Program-made: the position numbers and the translations under genes
Origin: Salvelinus alpinus
Lineage: Eukaryota > Chordata > Actinopteri > Salmoniformes > Salmonidae
Assembly: GCF_045679555.1 (NCBI RefSeq)
Contig: NC_092115.1
Coordinates: forward strand, 36,402,728-36,466,727
DNA length: 64,000 nt
Direction: 5' to 3'
Part shown: positions 1-11,639 of the stretch, one piece after another
How positions within the stretch are numbered: the first letter of the stretch is position 1
Layout: every line of letters begins with the position of its first letter
The notes under the pieces: generated by a model
Told to the model about the DNA's origin: nothing
Databases searched by the model: none
What the model saw: only the letters and a program-made list of their open reading frames with translations

Positions 1-1010
1 GCACAAATTATTGTCTAGTTCTGCTTTTCCTGGTGGTGGGTGCCCTGTACCTGCACCCATAGGGGAGTAGTTCAAAGTACAGGTACAGGGGGTGGCTTGG
101 GTCTAAAATTATTTTGTGAGTCTTGCTGAAGGCCCTGACCTTACAGATCTCATCCAAGCCTGTCTGTTTGACTCCAAGTACCTTGCTTACTATGGTGATA
201 ATCCTTCTCAGCATATTTTTCTGGCATTGTCAAACCAACAAAAAATTCAAAAAGTTAAAATGCTCTCAATGAAAGATTTGTAAAACAGAGTCAGTATAGT
301 ACAGTCAACATTAAAATATGCCAGCTTTTAGAGAAAATACAGTCTCTTCTGGCCTTTTTGTAGATCAGGTCTGTTCATTTACTCCACTGAAGCTTATTGT
401 GCAAGAGGACACACAGATATTTGAATTCCTCTACAATCTCTATTGTTCGCTTCCTGAAGTCTATGCACATATCTTTGGTATTGTTGGCATTGAAGACCAA
501 GTGTGATTCATCACACCACTCTACAGAGTAATTTACGACGAGGCCATGGTGTTCCTCGTTTTCATGCAGCAGGCTGATCAAGGCAATGTCTTCAGTGAAC
601 TTGGCGAGGTGTCTGTCAGGATGGGAACTTACAAATGTTGCTGTACAAGATGTACAGGAGTGGGGCCAAAACACATCCCTGTGGGGAGCCTGTGTTGGTG
701 GTGCGTTTGTCTGACACGTGGGGACCCACCTTGACCCACTGTGAAAACCAGCCCCCCATCTAAGGAGAAGTCCCTTATGAGTCTCTGTGCCTGAATGTAA
801 GGCTGAATTGTATTGAAGGCAGAAAAAAGGTCAACAAACAGAACCTTGACATGGAATTTGGCACCCTCTAGATGTCTATAGACTATGTTGAGGAGAGTAA
901 TAAAGGCATCTTCAACTCCTCTGCTGGGCTGATAATCAAAGTGAAAGGGGTTGAGAAACTGCTGGGTGACGCTGAGGATCTGACTTTTCATAATCGTCAA
1001 GGCGACAGCG
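1..1010 (-). mobile_element. LINE fragment (L2/CR1-like), decayed reverse transcriptase
   Basis: On the minus strand, broken frames give reverse transcriptase motifs: FVDLFSAFNTIQP near 820-860, a degraded catalytic box reading EDIAL near 590, and the FKYLCVLLHNKLQWSK block near 380-430. A C-terminal DPSHPLYLYFELLPYGCRYR block sits near 40-110 and is typical of fish LINE ORF2 ends. At least two frame changes are needed, so it is inactive. The exact clade is inferred. Confidence 0.75.
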
Positions 1011-1436
1011 GGATTAGATGCTATTTAAAAAATATATAAGTTCTTTATCTTTTCGACATACTTTTTATTTGGTTTTAGTCATTGAAGTTGACACTAAAAG
1101 TGTTTTTCCATCCCAAAAAGTATAGATTTTTTTTTTACAGAAAATGTAGTCTCGCGACCAACCTGGACCCCTGCCAAGACCCACAAGTCGGTCCCGACCC
1201 ACAGTTTGGGAACCACTGATTTAGCTGACGCTCTTATCCAGATCCTCTTACAGTTCAAATTCACTCTTCGTACTGTAGCCTACAAATAGCATAAACAAGC
1301 TTACAGGCTTACTGTCCCGATTCTGCGCTAATTGACGTATCTGATTAGCCAATTGTTCCACACAGATAACGTTCATAATATGAATACCTTAAGCACCAAG
1401 CAATTTTATTAACTTAAGTCTATGTTAAATCTACTT
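1010..1436. other. No gene seen; repeat debris
   Basis: AT-rich stretch with no coding signal. Around 1220-1260 it carries the 'gacgctcttatccag' phrase found inside a common fish SINE, so it is probably repeat debris. Confidence 0.5.
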
Positions 1437-2513
1437 ATCTCAAGATCTACTTATCCGCCCCAACAGATCCACAGACAACACAATCGCCATTGCACAGCAC
1501 ACTGCCTTATCCCACCTGGACAAGAGGAATACGAATGGGAGAATGTTGTTCATCAACTACAGCTCAGCTTTCAACACCATAGTGCCTCCAAGCTCATTAC
1601 TAAGCTCAGGGCCCTGGGTCTGAACCCCTCCTGTGCAACTGGGTCCTAGACGTCTTGATGGCCGAACCCAGGTTGTGAAGGTAGGCAATAACACCTCCAC
1701 CACGCTGATCCTCAACACGGGGACCCCACAGGGGTGAGTGCTCAGCCCCCTCCTGTACTCCCTGTCCCCATAACTGTGTGGCTACACAAGTCTCCAACTC
1801 AATCATCAGGTTTGCTGATGACACAACAGTGGGAGGCCTGATTGCCAACAACGATGAGACAGCCTACAGGGAGGAGGTGAGAGCCCTGGCGGAGTGGTGC
1901 CAGGAAAATAAACTTTCCCTCAACGTCAACAAAATGAAGGAGCTGATCATGGACCACAGGAGACAGCAGAGATGGGGCCACAGTGGATAGGGTCAAAAGC
2001 TTGAAGTTCCTCTGCGTGCATATCACTGAGGACCTGAAATGGTCCCTCCACACTGACACCGCAGTGAAGAAGGAGCAACAGCGCCTCTTCAACCTCAGGA
2101 GGCTCAAGAAATTCTGCTTGGCCCCTAAGACCTTCACAAACTTCTACAGATGCACCAGAGAGCATTCTGTCGGGCTGTATCACCGCCTGGTAGAGAAACT
2201 GCACCACCCGCAACCGCAGTGGTCTCCAGTGGTGCAGTCAGCCCAACACATCACCAGGGGCACACTGACTGCCCTCCAGGACATCCACAGCACCCGATGT
2301 CACAGGAAGGCCAAGAAGATCATCAAGGACCTCAGCCAAGCAATCCACGGCCTGTTCACCCTGCTACCATCTATCTCTTACATTTTGTAGGTATTCTCTT
2401 AAAACTGCATTGTTGGTTAAGGGCTTGTGAGTAAGCATTTCACTGTAAGTATTCGTACCTGTTGTATACCTGTTGTATTCGGCGCATGTGACAAATAAAA
2501 TTTTATTTGGATT
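1437..2513 (+). mobile_element. L2-type LINE, 3' third
   Basis: Interrupted frames encode the C-terminal half of a reverse transcriptase: [16 protein letters not shown] near 1560-1610, FADDTT at 1811-1828, then the KFLCVHITEDLKWS block and NLRRLKKFCL. The 3' end reads 'gcgcatgtgacaaataaaa' at about 2483-2501, the usual end of this family. The same family occurs on the minus strand at 3885-7290. Stops and frameshifts make it inactive. Confidence 0.8.
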
Positions 2514-2760
2514 TGATCAAAGCTGGGATTGACAGACTGAAAAATAGCTTCTATCTCAAGGCCATCAGACCGTTGATCAGTCATCACTAGCTGGCCTCCG
2601 TCCGGTACCCTGCCTTGCACCTTAGACACTGTCACTAGCCAGCTACCAGCCGGTAGACTACCCTGCACCTTAGCGACTGCTGCCCCATGTACATAGAGTA
2701 GCTGAACACTGCTCACATAAATAATGTTCACATAATGTTTATTGCAGTTAGAAAAAGATA
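2514..2760 (+). mobile_element. Second L2-type 3' UTR fragment, left part
   Basis: Begins with 'agctgggattgacagactg' and continues with the 'ggccatcagaccgttgatca' segment typical of the untranslated end of this LINE. The text stops near 2720-2760 and its natural continuation resumes at about 8016, so the Tc1 element between them landed inside it. Confidence 0.65.
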
Positions 2761-3540
2761 CAATTAGCATTCCTGCAACATTATTTTGTTGACATTTTAT
2801 TTGATCTGAGAAATTAAGCTAATTGATCACTCACTATATATGTACAGTGCATTCAGAAAGTATTCAGACCCCTTGACATCTTCCACATATTGTTACAACC
2901 TTATTCTAAAATGTGTTAAATTGTTTTCCCCCCTAATCAATCTACACACAATACCCCATAATGACAAAGCAAAAACAGGGTTTTAAAATGTATTGCAAAT
3001 GTATTAAAATTAAAAACTGAAATATCACATTTACATAAGTATTCATACCCTTTACTCAGTACTTTGTTGAAGTACCTTTGGCAGCGATTACAGCTTCAAG
3101 TCTTCTTGGGTAAGACACTACAAGCTTGGCACACCTGTATTTGGGCAGTTTCTCCCATTCTTCTCTGCAGATCCTCTCAAGCTCTGTCAGGTTGGATGGG
3201 GAGCGTTGCTGCACAGCTATTTTCAAATCTCTCCAGAGATGTTCGATCAAGGTTCAAGTCTGGGCTCTGACTGGGCCACTCAAGGACATTCAGAGACTTG
3301 TCCCGAAGCCACTCCTGCGTTGTCTTGGCTGTGTGCTTAGGGCCATTGTCCTGTTGGAAGGTGAACCTTCACCCCAGTCTGAGGTCCTGAGCGCTCTGCA
3401 GCAGGTTTTCATCAAGGATCTCTCCGTACTTTGCGCCGTTCATCTTTCCCTCGATCCTGACAAGTCTCCCAGTCCCTGCCACTGAAAAACCATCCCCACA
3501 GCATGATGCTGCTGATGGGGGTCACCTTGGGGTCATGATA

Positions 3541-3880
3541 GGGGCTACACCAAATTATTAATGTATTATAATAATTGATTATGCTCATGTTGTATTAATA
3601 GAAGAGGAAGGGCTATAAGACGCTCCCCCACTACATGTATAGGGTCTTGGACCACAGATTAGCAATATATGCATTATAATGTTTAATACTGTTCCACAGT
3701 TCTTTTCTAGTCTCTGCCTCTTATAGAAACGGTCTGAGCAGATGTGTGAGCCATTGCAGTCAAAATAGGAGGTCTGTTGGAAAGCGTCTTAAGGCTTAAA
3801 GAGATACATAAACACAGACCCCTGCAGGGGAGTAAATAGATAAGAGTCAAGTCAGACTGTAAGCCACACATGAATGGAAA
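3541..3880. repeat. Unclassified repeat-like segment between Tc1 and LINE
   Basis: No coding signal. It lies exactly between the broken Tc1 and the 3' tail of the LINE, so it entered with or near that insertion. I could not assign a family; a piece of a long terminal repeat is one possibility. Confidence 0.4.
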
Positions 3881-3884
3881 ATTA

Positions 3885-6800
3885 AAATCAAATCAAATTG
3901 TATTTGTCACATACACATGGTTAGCAGATGTTAATGTGAGTGTAGCGAAATGCTTGTGCTTCTAGTTCCGACCATGCAGTAATATCTAACAAGTAATCTA
4001 ACCTAACAATTTCACAACAACTACCTTATACACACAAGTGTAAAGGAATGAATAAGAATATGTACATAAACATATATGAATGAGTGATGGCCGAACGGCA
4101 TAGGCAAGATGCAGTAGATGGTATAGAGTACAGTATATACATATGAGATGAGTAATGTAGGGTATGTAAACATTATATAAAGTGGCATTGTTTAAAGTGG
4201 CTAGTGATACATTTATTACATACATTTTTCCATTATTAAAGTAGCTAGAGTTGAGTCAGTATGTTGGCAGCAGCCACTCAATGTTAGTGAGGGCTAGCCT
4301 CCCGGGTGGCGCAGTGGTCTAGAGCACTGCATCGCAGTGCTATGCTGCGCCACCAGAGTCTGGGTTCGCGCCCAGGCTCTGTCGCAGCCGGCCGCGACCG
4401 GGAGGTCCGTGGGGCGACGCACAATTGGCTTAGCGTCGTCCGGGTTAGGGAGGGTTTGGCCGGTAGGGATATCCTTGTCTCATCGCGCTCCAGCGACTCC
4501 TGTGGCGGGCCGGGCGCAGTGCGCGCTAACCGAGGGGGCGGGTGCACGGTGTTTCCTCCGACACATTGGTGCGGCTGGCTTCCGGGTTGGAGGCGCGCTG
4601 TGTTAAGAAGCAGTGCGGCTAGGTTGGGTTGTGCTTCGGAGGACGCATGACTTTCGACCTTCGTCTCTCCCGAGCCCGTACGGGAGTTGTAGCGATGAGA
4701 CAAGATAGTAATTACTAGCGATTGGATACCACGAAAAATTGGGGAGAAAAGGGGATAAAATGTAAGAAAAATTAAAAAAAATTAAAAAAAATAAAAATAA
4801 AAAAAAATAAAAAAAATGTTAGTGAGGGCTGTTTAACAGTCTGATGGCCTAGAGATAGAAGCTGTTTTTCAGTCTCTCTTACTGACCTCGCCTTCTGGAT
4901 GATAGCGGGGTGAACAGGCAGTGGCTTGGGTGGTTGTTGTCCTTGATGATCTTTTTGGCCTTCCTGTGACATCGGGTGGTGTAGGTGTCCTGGAGGGCAG
5001 GTAGTTTGCCCCCCGTGATGCATTGTGCAGACCTCACTACCCTCTGGAGAGCCTTATGGTTGTGGGCGGAGCAGTTACCGTACCAGGCGGTGATACAGCC
5101 CAGGACAGGATGCTCTCGATTGTGCATCTGTAAAAGTTTGTGAGTGTTTTTGATGACAAGCCGAATTTCTTCAGCCTCCTGAGGTTGAAGAGGCACTGCT
5201 GGGCCTTCTTCACCACTCTGTCTGTGTGGGTGGACCATTTCAGTTTGTCCGTGAAGTGTACACCGAGGAACTTAAAACATTCCACCCTCTCCACTACTGT
5301 CCCGTCGATGTGGATAGGGGGCTGCTCCCTCTGCTGTTTCCTGAAGTCCACGATCATCTCCTTTGTTTTGTTTTGTTGACGTTGAGTGTGAGGTTATCCT
5401 CCCTGTAGGCCGTCTCGTCGTTGTTGGTAATCAAGCCTACCACTGTAGTGTTGTCTGCAAACTTGATGATTAAGTTGGAGGCGTGCATGGCCACTCAGTC
5501 ATGGGTGAACAGGGAGTACAGGAGAGGGCTGAGAACGCACCCTTGTGGGGCCCCAGTGTTGAGGATCAGCGGGGTGGAGATGTTGTTACCTACCCTCACC
5601 ACCTGGGGGCGGCCCGTCAGGAAGTCCAGGACCCAGTTGCACAGGGCGGGGTCGAGACCCAGGGTCTCGAGCTTAATGACGAGTTTGGAGGGTACTATGG
5701 TGTTAAATGCTGAGCTGTAGTCGATGAACAGCATTCTTACATAGGTATTCTTCTTGTCCAGATGGGTTAGGGCAGTGTGCAGTGTGATTGCGATTGCGTC
5801 GTCTGTGGACCTATTGGAGCGGTAAGCAAATTGGAGTGGGTCTAGGGTGTCAGGTAGGGTGGAGGTGATATGGTCCTTGACTAGTCTCTCAAAGCACTTC
5901 ATGATGACGGAAGTGAGTGCTACGCGGCGGCAGTCATTTTGCTCAGTTACCTTAGCTTTCTTGGGAACAGGAACAATGGTGGCCCTCTTGAAGCATGTGG
6001 GAACAGCAGACTGGGATAAGGATTGATTGAATATGTCCGTAAACACACCAGCCAGCTGGTCTGCGCATGCTCTGAGGATGCGGCTGGGGATGCCGTCTGG
6101 GCCTGCAGCCTTGCGAGGGTTAACACGTTTAAATGTTTTACTCACGTTGGCTGCAGTGAAGGAGAGCCCGCAGGTTTTGGTAGCGGGCTGTGTCAGTGGC
6201 ACTGTATTATCCTCAAAGCGAACAAAGAAGTTGTTTATTTTGTCTGGGAGCAAGACATCGTGGTCTGCGACGGGGCTGGTTTTTCTTTTGTAGTCCGTGA
6301 TTGACTGTAGACCCTGCCACATACCTCTCATGTCTGAGCCGTTGAATTGTGACTCTACTTTGTCTCTATACTGAAGCTTAGCTTGCCTTGCGGAGGGAAT
6401 AGCTACACTGTTTGTATTCTGTCATGTTTCCGGTCACCTTGCCCTGATTAAAAGCCGTGGTTAACGCTTTCAGTTTTGCGCAAATACTGCCATCAATCCA
6501 CGGTTTCTGGTTGGGGAATGTTTTAATAGACGCTGTGGGTACAACATCACCGATGCACTTGCTAATAAAGTCGCTCACCGAATCAGCGTATTCATCAATG
6601 TTGTAGTTTGACCCTATGCGGAACATATCCCAGTCCACGTGATCAAAGCAATCTTGAAGCGTGGAATCCGATTGGTCGGACCAGCGTTGAACAGACCGGA
6701 GCACGGGTACTTCCTGTTTTAGTTTCTGTCTATAGGCTAGGAGCAACAAAATGGAGTCGTGGTCAGCTTTTCCAAAAGGAGGGTGGGGGAGGGCCTTATA

Positions 6801-7290
6801 TGCGTCGCGGAAGTTAGAATTACAATGATCCAGGGTTTTGCCTGCCCGGGTTGCGCACTCGATATGCTGATAAAATTTAGGGAGCCTTGTTTTCAGATTA
6901 GCCTTGTTAAAATCCCCAGCTACAATAAATGCAGCCTCAGAATATGTGGTTTCCAGTTTACATAGAGTCAAATGAAGTTCGTTCAGGGCTGTCGATGTGT
7001 CTGCTTGGGGGGGAATATACACGACTGTGATTATGATCGAAGAGAATTCTCTTGGTAGATAATGCGGTCGGCATTTGATTGTGAGGAATTCTAAGTCAGG
7101 TGAACAAAAAAAGGACTTGAGTTCCTGTATGTTGTTATGATCACACCACGTCTCGTTAATCATAAGGCCCCCGCCCTTCTTCTTACCAATTACTGCTGAG
7201 CCCTTAGAAAACACTGGACTAATGTTTTCTCCTGCAAGTTTGTATAACTGTATATGCATGGGCTTGGTCTCATGAGTAGAAGGTGTTGAC
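3885..7290 (-). mobile_element. L2-type LINE with endonuclease and reverse transcriptase domains
   Basis: On the minus strand, 6378-7259 encodes an AP-endonuclease-like domain (FLTIKCRPHYLPREFS; AAFIVAGDFNKANL; KADHDSILLLL). 5495-6331 encodes reverse transcriptase ([55 protein letters not shown]), and the frame changes before the catalytic box. 4879-5357 carries the C-terminal blocks. The 3' tail at 3885-4280 matches the tail at 37323-37617. One SINE interrupts it. It is nearly full length but broken by frameshifts. Confidence 0.85.
4296..4814 (+). mobile_element. tRNA-derived SINE with perfect target-site duplication
   Basis: Starts with a tRNA-like head (GGCGCAGTGGTCTAGAGC near 4307, then GGGTTCGCGCCC as a B box) and ends in a long A-rich tail with AAT interruptions. 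It is flanked by the identical 16-mer AATGTTAGTGAGGGCT at 4280-4295 and 4815-4830, which marks retrotransposition into the LINE tail. The family name is uncertain. Confidence 0.85.
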
Positions 7291-8015
7291 GTAGGCAGTT
7301 ACACCACTAGGGGTCGACTGGTGCCAGGTTTCCTCCAGACGTGACGCTTGGTATCCAGGCCAAAGAGTTTATTCTTGGTTTCATCAGACTAGAGAATCTT
7401 GTTTCTCACCTTCTGAGAGTCATTTAGGTGCCTTTTGGCAAACTCCAAGCGGGCTGTCATGTGCCTTTTACTGAGGAGTGGCTTCTGTCTGGCCACTCTA
7501 CCATAAAGGCCTGATCGGTGGAGTGCTGCAGAGATGGTTGTCCTCCTGGAAAGTTCTCCCATCTCCACAGAGGAACTCTGGAGCTCTGTCATAGTGACCA
7601 TCAGGTTCTTGGTCACCATCGGGTTTGGCCGGGCGGCCAGCTCTAGGAAGAGTCTTGGTGGTTCCAAACTTCTTCCATTTAAGAATGATGGAGGCCACTG
7701 TGTTCTTGGGGACCTTCAATGCTGCATAAATGTTTTGGTACCCTTCCCCAGATCTGTGCCTCGACACAATCCTGTCTCGGAGCTCTAGGGATAATTCCTT
7801 TGACCTCATGGCTTGGTTTGTGCTCTGACATGCATTATCAATTTTTTAAATATATATACATATGCAAAAATGTATAAAAACCTGTTTTCACTTTGTCATT
7901 ATAGGGTATTGTGTGTAGATTGATCATTAAAAATATTTTAATCATTTTTAGAATAAGGCTGTAACGTAACATGTGGAAAAGTCAAGGGTTCTGAATCCTT
8001 TCTAAATGCACTGTA

Positions 8016-8320
8016 CATACTGTATTCTCGACATAGCTCATCCTATATAACTACTGCTGTACATACCTTTTTTCTACTTATATATTGTCCAAATTGTCTA
8101 TACACACACCACATATTTATATTCCGGACTCTGACATTTGTTATTGCTCGTTCTGATGTTTCTTAATTTCTTGTTTCTTCTTCCTTGGGAGGGTATATTT
8201 GTGTATTAATATTGTACAGTTAGACATTTACTGCACTGCTTGAGATAAAAACACATGCATTTCACTGCACTTGCTTAAACATCTGCTAATCTGTGTAAGT
8301 GACAAATAGACTTTGATTTG
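8016..8320 (+). mobile_element. L2-type 3' UTR fragment, right part
   Basis: Continues the LINE tail broken off near 2720-2760 and ends with 'gtgacaaatagactttgatt' near 8301. It marks the far side of the Tc1 insertion. Confidence 0.6.
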
Positions 8321-9295
8321 TTTGAATTCTGAATTTGGCCCTATGTGCATGAAGAGGCCATGACCTGCCCAGCTCAATTAAAAACACTCACTTTTCGCCC
8401 TGCCATTTAACTAACAGCACTTTCAGTCTTGGGCAATAACAAACAGAATGCAGATAGGGAGGGATATTGCAAAATAGGCATTTCTTGCTTCTCTTATGAC
8501 CAAGTGCTACTACATGCTGGATTATCATGAGGATAATCATGTGGTTTTAACTATGGTTGTGACCTGCATGTTGGTAGGCAAGCAGGCAGCAATGCAGGCT
8601 TTTGGTTCCAGCATCTTTGGCCCAGGCCCTTATTGCTGCCGATTGTGATGTTTCACTTGCACACTAAAGGCAATGCTGCCGTCTAGTGGTGTTGATATGA
8701 TTAGACGTTTGGTATTTGCTTAGTTAGGCCTAGTCATTAAACTCAAGACCGTCGATCCAGAAAAGTATGCGGAAGTTGCCTGCAGCAAGTAACTAGCTAG
8801 CTAACTAGAGAAATTGAGGACGACTAGCAAGAAACTGTGCAGGTTGGTGTATTATATTTTCTTTGTGAAGAAAAGGTTCCATTTCAGCATTTTCGATTGT
8901 CATGATTTTCCATTCAAATAATAAAATGATCTGACCCCATCTCTCACATACCCGCAGAAATGTAGCGCGCCTGCTAAGTTCTGTTTGCTTTATAGGAAAT
9001 ATGTTGTCATGAGCCGGTTTACAGTTTGAACCAGATCAGATGGTGGTGATGATATAAAGACAAGGGACTTTTTGGTAACTGATACATGCACAGTTATATG
9101 CATGACTTTAACTTTAAAGGAGATAAGAATCCAAAAACACATTTGAAGACAAAAACAACAGGCAGAACAGCAGGAGAAAATATTTGGCACTTGAATCATT
9201 ATGATGGTATTTATCATATACCAGCATGTTACAATATGTATATGTTATGTTTGAGATTGTGTCATCTTTCATGTTTCTTGTGCTCTTCTCCCTAG
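8321..9295 (+). other. Gene-free stretch upstream of IPP; possible 5' noncoding exon
   Basis: No coding signal. A segment near 8741-8841 ends in a possible donor (GTGCAG|GTTGGT) and could be a former 5' untranslated exon of IPP. This rests only on position and one splice-like site. Confidence 0.3.
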
Positions 9296-11639
9296 TCAGA
9301 TGTGTCTGCTTGGAGAGTCCAGTAGTATGTGTGTACAATCTCTGTGACACCACCCCTGTCTGTCCTGGTGACAGAGCCACCATGTAATATTTCCACCCTG
9401 CTCCCCACCTTCATCCCTGGGAGCAATGTCTGCGGTGGAGGTGACATATCTGCAGCTGGCGTGACATCCCAGTCCCCTGAGCAGGCTGTTTGTGTCGGAC
9501 CGCTATGCCCGGCTCATCCTGGCCCAGATGAATAAGATGCGTCTCCGGGCAGACTTCTGTGACGTCAGGCTACGGCTGGGAGGCCGGGTGTTCAGTGTCC
9601 ATAAGCTGGTCCTGGCTGCCAGTAGCCCCTACTTCTCCGCTCTGTTCTTTGGGTGGATGAGCGAGGCAGACAAGGAGGAGGTCCAGATCCTGGGGTTGGA
9701 GGCACAGGTGTTTGAGGTCCTGCTGGAGTTCATATACACAGGTTCGTCCTATCATGAAATGTACAATTTACTGAGTGTGTAGTGTACAGTAGTGTTCATA
9801 CACAAAACAGTATATAATACAGATTTCTTTGTTTCTTTGAACTGAATCAGTCCAGGCATGATTCATGTGACAGTGGAGAACATGCAGGAGCTGATGGTGG
9901 CAGCAGACATGCTGAAGCTGAGTGAGGTGGTGTCTATCTGTGGAGAGTTTCTCAAAAGCCACATGGACCTGTCCAACTGTGTGGGGTTATACCAGTTCCT
10001 GGAGCAGATCGCCTGCATGGACATGCTGGAGTTCACTGAGAACTACGTCCATGTACACGTTCTGGAGGTGATACACAGTATTCTTCTTCCTCCATCGTTC
10101 TGTCTTCAGATTCTCTCTTTCCCCTTCCATCTCATTCCAATCTGCTGAGTGTGTGTAACAAAAAGTGAATAGCCTGTTCCCAACCTGTTATAACACTTAC
10201 ACCAATGAACAAAAATCACAATCGGAACATCTGCCCTTTAGGTGTGTGTGTGTTGGATGTGTTCTGGGGCCTGTCCAAGGACCAGCTGGTGAAGCTGCTG
10301 CGGAGCGAGGAGTTGCGGATCGAAGATGAGTACCAGGTATTCACGGCAGCCATGGACTGGGTCCTTCAGGACGTGGCCAAGAGGAAGAAACGTGGTGGAG
10401 GTGCTGGACCCAGTCAGGTTCCCCCTGCTCTCCCCACAGAGACTCTTCAAGTACATAGGTGATGAAATGGAATGATACTCCTGATTTGTCAAGCAGGATC
10501 TGTCTTATTTTTACTTATTTATCAAGAAATCCTCTTTTATTTCTTACACCGTTAAAATACCCCCACATTTTTTTGGTTGCCCTGCTAATTATTGAAATTA
10601 TAATAGTGTCCAAGTCTTTCTTTGGGGATTTTTTTAAGAGTCTATGGGATAAGATACTATATGAATAGGTCACCATGATGTCTCCTCACTACTGTGTTTC
10701 TGCAGGTGGTTGGGTTGGATCAGAGATTGGGAAGACGATGGAGCGGTACGACCCGACAGAGAATAAGTGGGAGATCATTGGAAGCATGGCAGTGCCTCTA
10801 TACTACTTTGGCTGCTAATTCAATTCACTTTCTTTATCCCAAAATGGGCAATTATATCTGGGCATGAAAGTTACAGGCTGACAATGCACAACAAGACATT
10901 TCTAACGAAACATACCATATCAATATAATTGCTTCCGCTGTCTCAATGTTTATTACCTCAATTACATCATTTCTCTGAATGGCCTCTGCTCATTCCCCTC
11001 TCCCCTCCGTCTAGGCTTCATCTATGTGATCTGGGGGAATCAGTGATGAGGGGATGGAGCTGCGCTCAGCGGAGGTGTACAACCCCATCTCCCGGCGCTG
11101 GAGCGCCCTGCCCGTCATGGTGACCCGGCAGGCCTACGTGGGCGTACCTCAACAACTGCATCTATGCCGTGGGGGGCTGGAACGAGGCACTGGGCTCCCC
11201 CAAGGAGGTGAGGGAGTTAGGGTAGATTTATATACTGCTAGTCAGGTCAAAACTCAGAGGGGTTGGCACTCGGGCAGTCTTCACATGTCCGTCTCAATTC
11301 GGACGTATATAAATACTGCTTTGTTTGAAAAGCAGCACGTTGTCACAATACCTCATCATAGCTTTATGTAGATAGTGACCTCAGACGGTGTCCCTCGAAC
11401 ATGTCTCTGTTTCCCTCTACAGGAGAAGTGGGTGGAGGTGGCCCCAATGGCGGTAGCTAGAGCCGGGGTGTCTGTGTCAGCTGTTAACGGGCTGCTGTAC
11501 GCTGTGGGGGAGAGGGGGGGGCTCCAGCAGACTTCTCGGCCCCTGTGACAGTGGACTCTGGAGATCTACGACCCCCACCTGGACGGAGATCGGCAACATG
11601 ATCACCAGCCGCTGTGATGGGGGCGTGGCCGTGCTCTGA
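9296..11639 (+). pseudogene. ipp: IPP-like BTB-Kelch gene, decayed
   Basis: IPP family proteins have a BTB domain, a BACK domain and Kelch repeats and bind actin. Six exon remnants remain: 9296-9741 (BTB: RYARLILAQMNKM, LVLAASSPYFSALF), 9856-10067 (end of BTB and BACK: MQELMVAADMLKLSEVV), 10242-10458 (BACK: KDQLVKLLRSEELRIEDEYQ), 10706-10818, 11015-11207 and 11423-11639 (Kelch). Lesions seen: TGA at 9462, 12 codons after ATG 9426; a one-base deficit at the start of the third exon; a two-base deletion near 10391; TAA at 10816 with no donor; a frameshift near 11143; and more after 11510. The exons for the first Kelch repeats are absent, with only about 250 bp between exons three and four. The final LDTWTEIGNMITSRCDGGVAVL-type ending needs frame changes to read. 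Position next to TMEM69 supports IPP over other Kelch genes. Confidence 0.88.

Larger units (their letters stand above)
2843..8015 (-). mobile_element. Tc1-like transposon split by a LINE
   Basis: The ends are inverted: TACAGTGCATTCAGAAAG at 2843 and its near reverse complement ending in 'aaatgcactgta' at 8015. On the minus strand, 7389-7809 encodes the N-terminal helix-turn-helix part (MRSKELSLELRDRIVSRHRS; ALKVPKNTVASIILKWKKFG) and 3056-3250 encodes the C-terminal end ([36 protein letters not shown]). The middle is displaced by a LINE and other repeat sequence (about 3541-7325). Frameshifts and missing catalytic parts make it inactive. Confidence 0.85.

Noticed and set aside
4284-4703. Opposing 114- and 139-codon frames
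   Set aside because: Both lie wholly inside the GC-rich SINE at 4296-4814.
9086-9295. Short frames just before IPP exon 1
   Set aside because: No similarity recognised, and the interval ends in a good splice acceptor, so it is intron.
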